A stretch of 64,000 nt of DNA, taken from positions 806,001-870,000 of the forward strand of contig NC_079245.1 in NCBI RefSeq assembly GCF_028009165.1, in the 5' to 3' direction. The notes under the pieces are model-generated. The model searched no databases. It was not told where the DNA came from and was given only the letters and a program-made list of their open reading frames with translations. This document shows, in pieces, positions 61,875 to 64,000 of this stretch (positions are counted from its first letter, which is position 1; the number at the start of each line of letters is the position of its first letter). Source of the stretch: Akanthomyces muscarius (taxonomy: Eukaryota; Ascomycota; Sordariomycetes; Hypocreales; Cordycipitaceae). Both the position numbers and the translations under genes were made by a program.

Positions 61875-64000
61875 CTACATGCTTGTAAGACTCTCGAGCC
61901 AGCTCTGAAAGTCAACAGCGGAGAGGGGGCTTTCATTGAGACTACCCATCTCGGCACGAAGAGCGAGGTCTTGGCTAGATACAAGCCCGTTGTGAGTGCC
62001 ACTAGCAGCATCCATAGGGGCATTGTCCCCTGCAGCATCGACCATGACGGGGGCGCTCACACTAGCAAGACTCGCTGGAGCCTCCACAGGCAGCGCTGTG
62101 TCAAGTAAATGTCAGCAAGAATTGAGCGAGTAGATCGAGGTACATGCAAAAAGTTAGACTCACTGTACTCATCTACCAGAGTTAGAAGATATCGCAGATG
62201 CTTAATGCAACGTTCTAGTACTGGATTGTCTTCACAAAGGCAGAGCAGTGCATCGATGGCATCCTGAATGCTTTGCTTCTCTTTTGAAAATGGTTGCGCA
62301 TCCTGTGTCTCCGCCGCAGAGGGAGAGCTGTTGTCTGGATGGAGCAGGATGCTACTGAAGACGACCAACGCAGCATTGAATACTGCGACTCTCGCGTTAG
62401 ACGGACTCAGTGACGCAGTAACATGCAGAAATTTCTTTTGAACGAAGTTCACGGAGCTGAATAAAAGCAGGAAATAAGAGAAGACTCACCATAGTAATAC
62501 GTGTACCACCACGCACCCAATACACGAGTTCCCATTGTAGGGCAGGTTAAAATATTATGGCTGAGGCGGATTATGTCTTCTGCAGCTGTCAAACAGTTTT
62601 GAGCAAATACTGTGACAATGCGATAACCGTGCGATGCCGTTGCATTGCCCTCCACCTTGTCCTTGAGTACGAAGATGAGAACCGGCCGGTACAAAAGTAT
62701 CTGCACATACAAATATCGCAGCGTTAGAATCAAATGGAACCGCACCAGCACGGGGTCGTCTTCCCGTGCTTGCGTTTCGTTTTGGGTATGCTCGCGGTTG
62801 CTCGCCAGCTTCGCTGCTGACCAAACAGACATGGCAGATGGCAGGCTCTTTTGCCAGTCCTCGAGCTCCTGTGACAGTTGGAAAACGGTGCCGGCAAGAC
62901 CGTGATTGTAGTCAATATTCTGGCAGCCCATATTGTTGTCGTACAGCTTTGCAAGAATCTTCCAAAGTATTTTGTATAGTAGTCTTTCCAAAGTCAGCCG
63001 AGATACTCTTAAGCATACGATTCCCCCTTGGAGAACGTACATGGTTGCATTATAGAAGTCTATACTCGCATTCTCATGCAAGTCCGCCACGGGAAGAGGG
63101 TTGGGCAAATTAAGCTGGCAATATTCGTCTGGGATGGAGCTGGGTCGTCCAAACGTCATGCAAAGACTCCTGCCAGTCCAACATGTTAATTAGTATGCCA
63201 TGGCACTTGAATTTAGATGCGTACCGAATGGTAGTTCCATCTGATGCGTATCATAATCACAGAGGGGATTGTATCGTACCTGTCTTGTAGGACACATCCT
63301 TGCCACGTTCTTTTTCGTATTTCTTGCTCGGTGAGTGAGAGTCTAGCAAGTGTTTCCCTGGAGTGAAGTCCAATGGCGAGGGCTGATTTGACCGCAAGAC
63401 CGTGCGCCATCCACGTGTTCAGAGGCTCATGTGCCCCTTGTAGATACTGGCTCATAAGAAGGAGATATTGCACTGGTTTCAATAGTAATTAGCATGTAGT
63501 TGCTGTGTCCATACCAATGAACTTTTCGGTACCATTTTCAAGGTGTATTCCTTGCGGCCCATGGGTGTCAGAGACCTCGCTTAACTCCTTGGCTCGTTGG
63601 TAAAAGACGGTTGCGGGTGTGACGCAGATGGATGTATCGAGGTCCGGAGCGGTTGCGGTGCAGCGCGCCATGGCCATCACAACATTGAGCAGGACTAGCC
63701 AGGATCGTCTAACCTGAGAAGAATACCCTCGGGCTTTGAGTTGGTTGTATGTCTCCAGAAATTCAATTTTGTCAATATACGGGAAAAGGAGTCCAGTGTT
63801 GTTAAAATAATGGTCGAGGAGAAGCTCGGTTTCGATCTGGGACGGCAAGACATTGGCTGGTGCGTCATTTGCCGACCTCGCGTCGTTGGAAAAGAAAGGG
63901 AACGGACGGCGACGGCGAGACGTCGTGGCACCGAAGATGGTTTTGTGACTTGATGATGTGGCTACATCTTCCCGGCAAGTATGGTGCTTTTTGAGCAGGT
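61875..64000 (-). CDS. Fungal transcription factor (fungal_trans domain), 5' end outside window
   Basis: The gene is read from the right edge. Exons are 64000-63515 (open at the edge), 63472-63280, 63169-62490, 62382-62164 and 62095-61875. Introns are 42, 110, 107 and 68 nt; all phases fit and the fourth exon is reached through a TCTAAC branch and GCAG. Visible domains: LLDHYFNNTGLLFPYIDK, then YLLLMSQYLQGAHEPLNTWM, a helix pair typical of the fungal_trans middle homology region. QDRSLCMTFGRPSSIPDEY is its diagnostic motif. GAWWYTYYYVFNAALVVFSS is the usual WWY helix. The acidic C-terminus ends VDFQSWLESLTSM, likely an activation segment. The zinc cluster is expected beyond 64000. It lies next to the alcohol dehydrogenase-like gene, which it might control. 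About 600 residues lie inside the window. Confidence 0.8.

Overview
The window looks like nuclear DNA of a filamentous ascomycete, most likely Sordariomycetes and perhaps Hypocreales. Genes carry short introns (about 42-128 nt) with GT..AG ends and CTAAC/CTGAC-type branch sites. The families present are typically fungal: HET, 2EXR, Zn(II)2Cys6 regulators, LysM, NmrA, ankyrin proteins and a Tad1-like LINE. Several gene-poor stretches are rich in TA and poor in CA/TG, as expected after repeat-induced point mutation (RIP). The species cannot be named from sequence alone.

Layout. 1-6.2 kb is decayed DNA with an ankyrin relic, an 18-bp tandem array and broken ORFs. 6.2-13.3 kb is accessory: a cucumopine-synthase-like gene, a LINE tail, a frameshifted HET gene, an orphan ORF and a 2EXR gene with an internal stop. 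14-18 kb has a multi-LysM secreted protein, a helical DUF3632-like protein and a possible small cysteine-rich secreted protein. 18-42.6 kb is mostly intact: an NmrA-like protein convergent with a zinc-cluster regulator, a small secreted protein, a mitochondrial-type membrane protein, a fatty-acid-binding protein, a membrane-anchored GH18 chitinase, a 2-hydroxyacid dehydrogenase, EMC7, a WW-domain protein, a T5orf172 (GIY-YIG-like) protein and an arylsulfotransferase. 42.6-45.5 kb is gene-poor.

45.5-51.7 kb is the most interesting block: a bicupin protein, a TAXI-type solute-binding protein, a salicylate/3-hydroxybenzoate-type FAD monooxygenase and a gentisate 1,2-dioxygenase. The last two are divergent across a 277-bp gap. 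Together they suggest hydroxylation of a hydroxybenzoate to gentisate followed by ring opening, with an unexplained bacterial-type binding protein in the same block.

52.3-55.3 kb is a large ankyrin protein with a higher-order repeat. 55.3-64 kb mixes decayed DNA with an SDR gene broken by one TGA, a zinc-type alcohol dehydrogenase-like gene and a fungal transcription factor that runs off the right edge. Exon joins below were worked out by eye from splice sites and reading phase; none has transcript support here.
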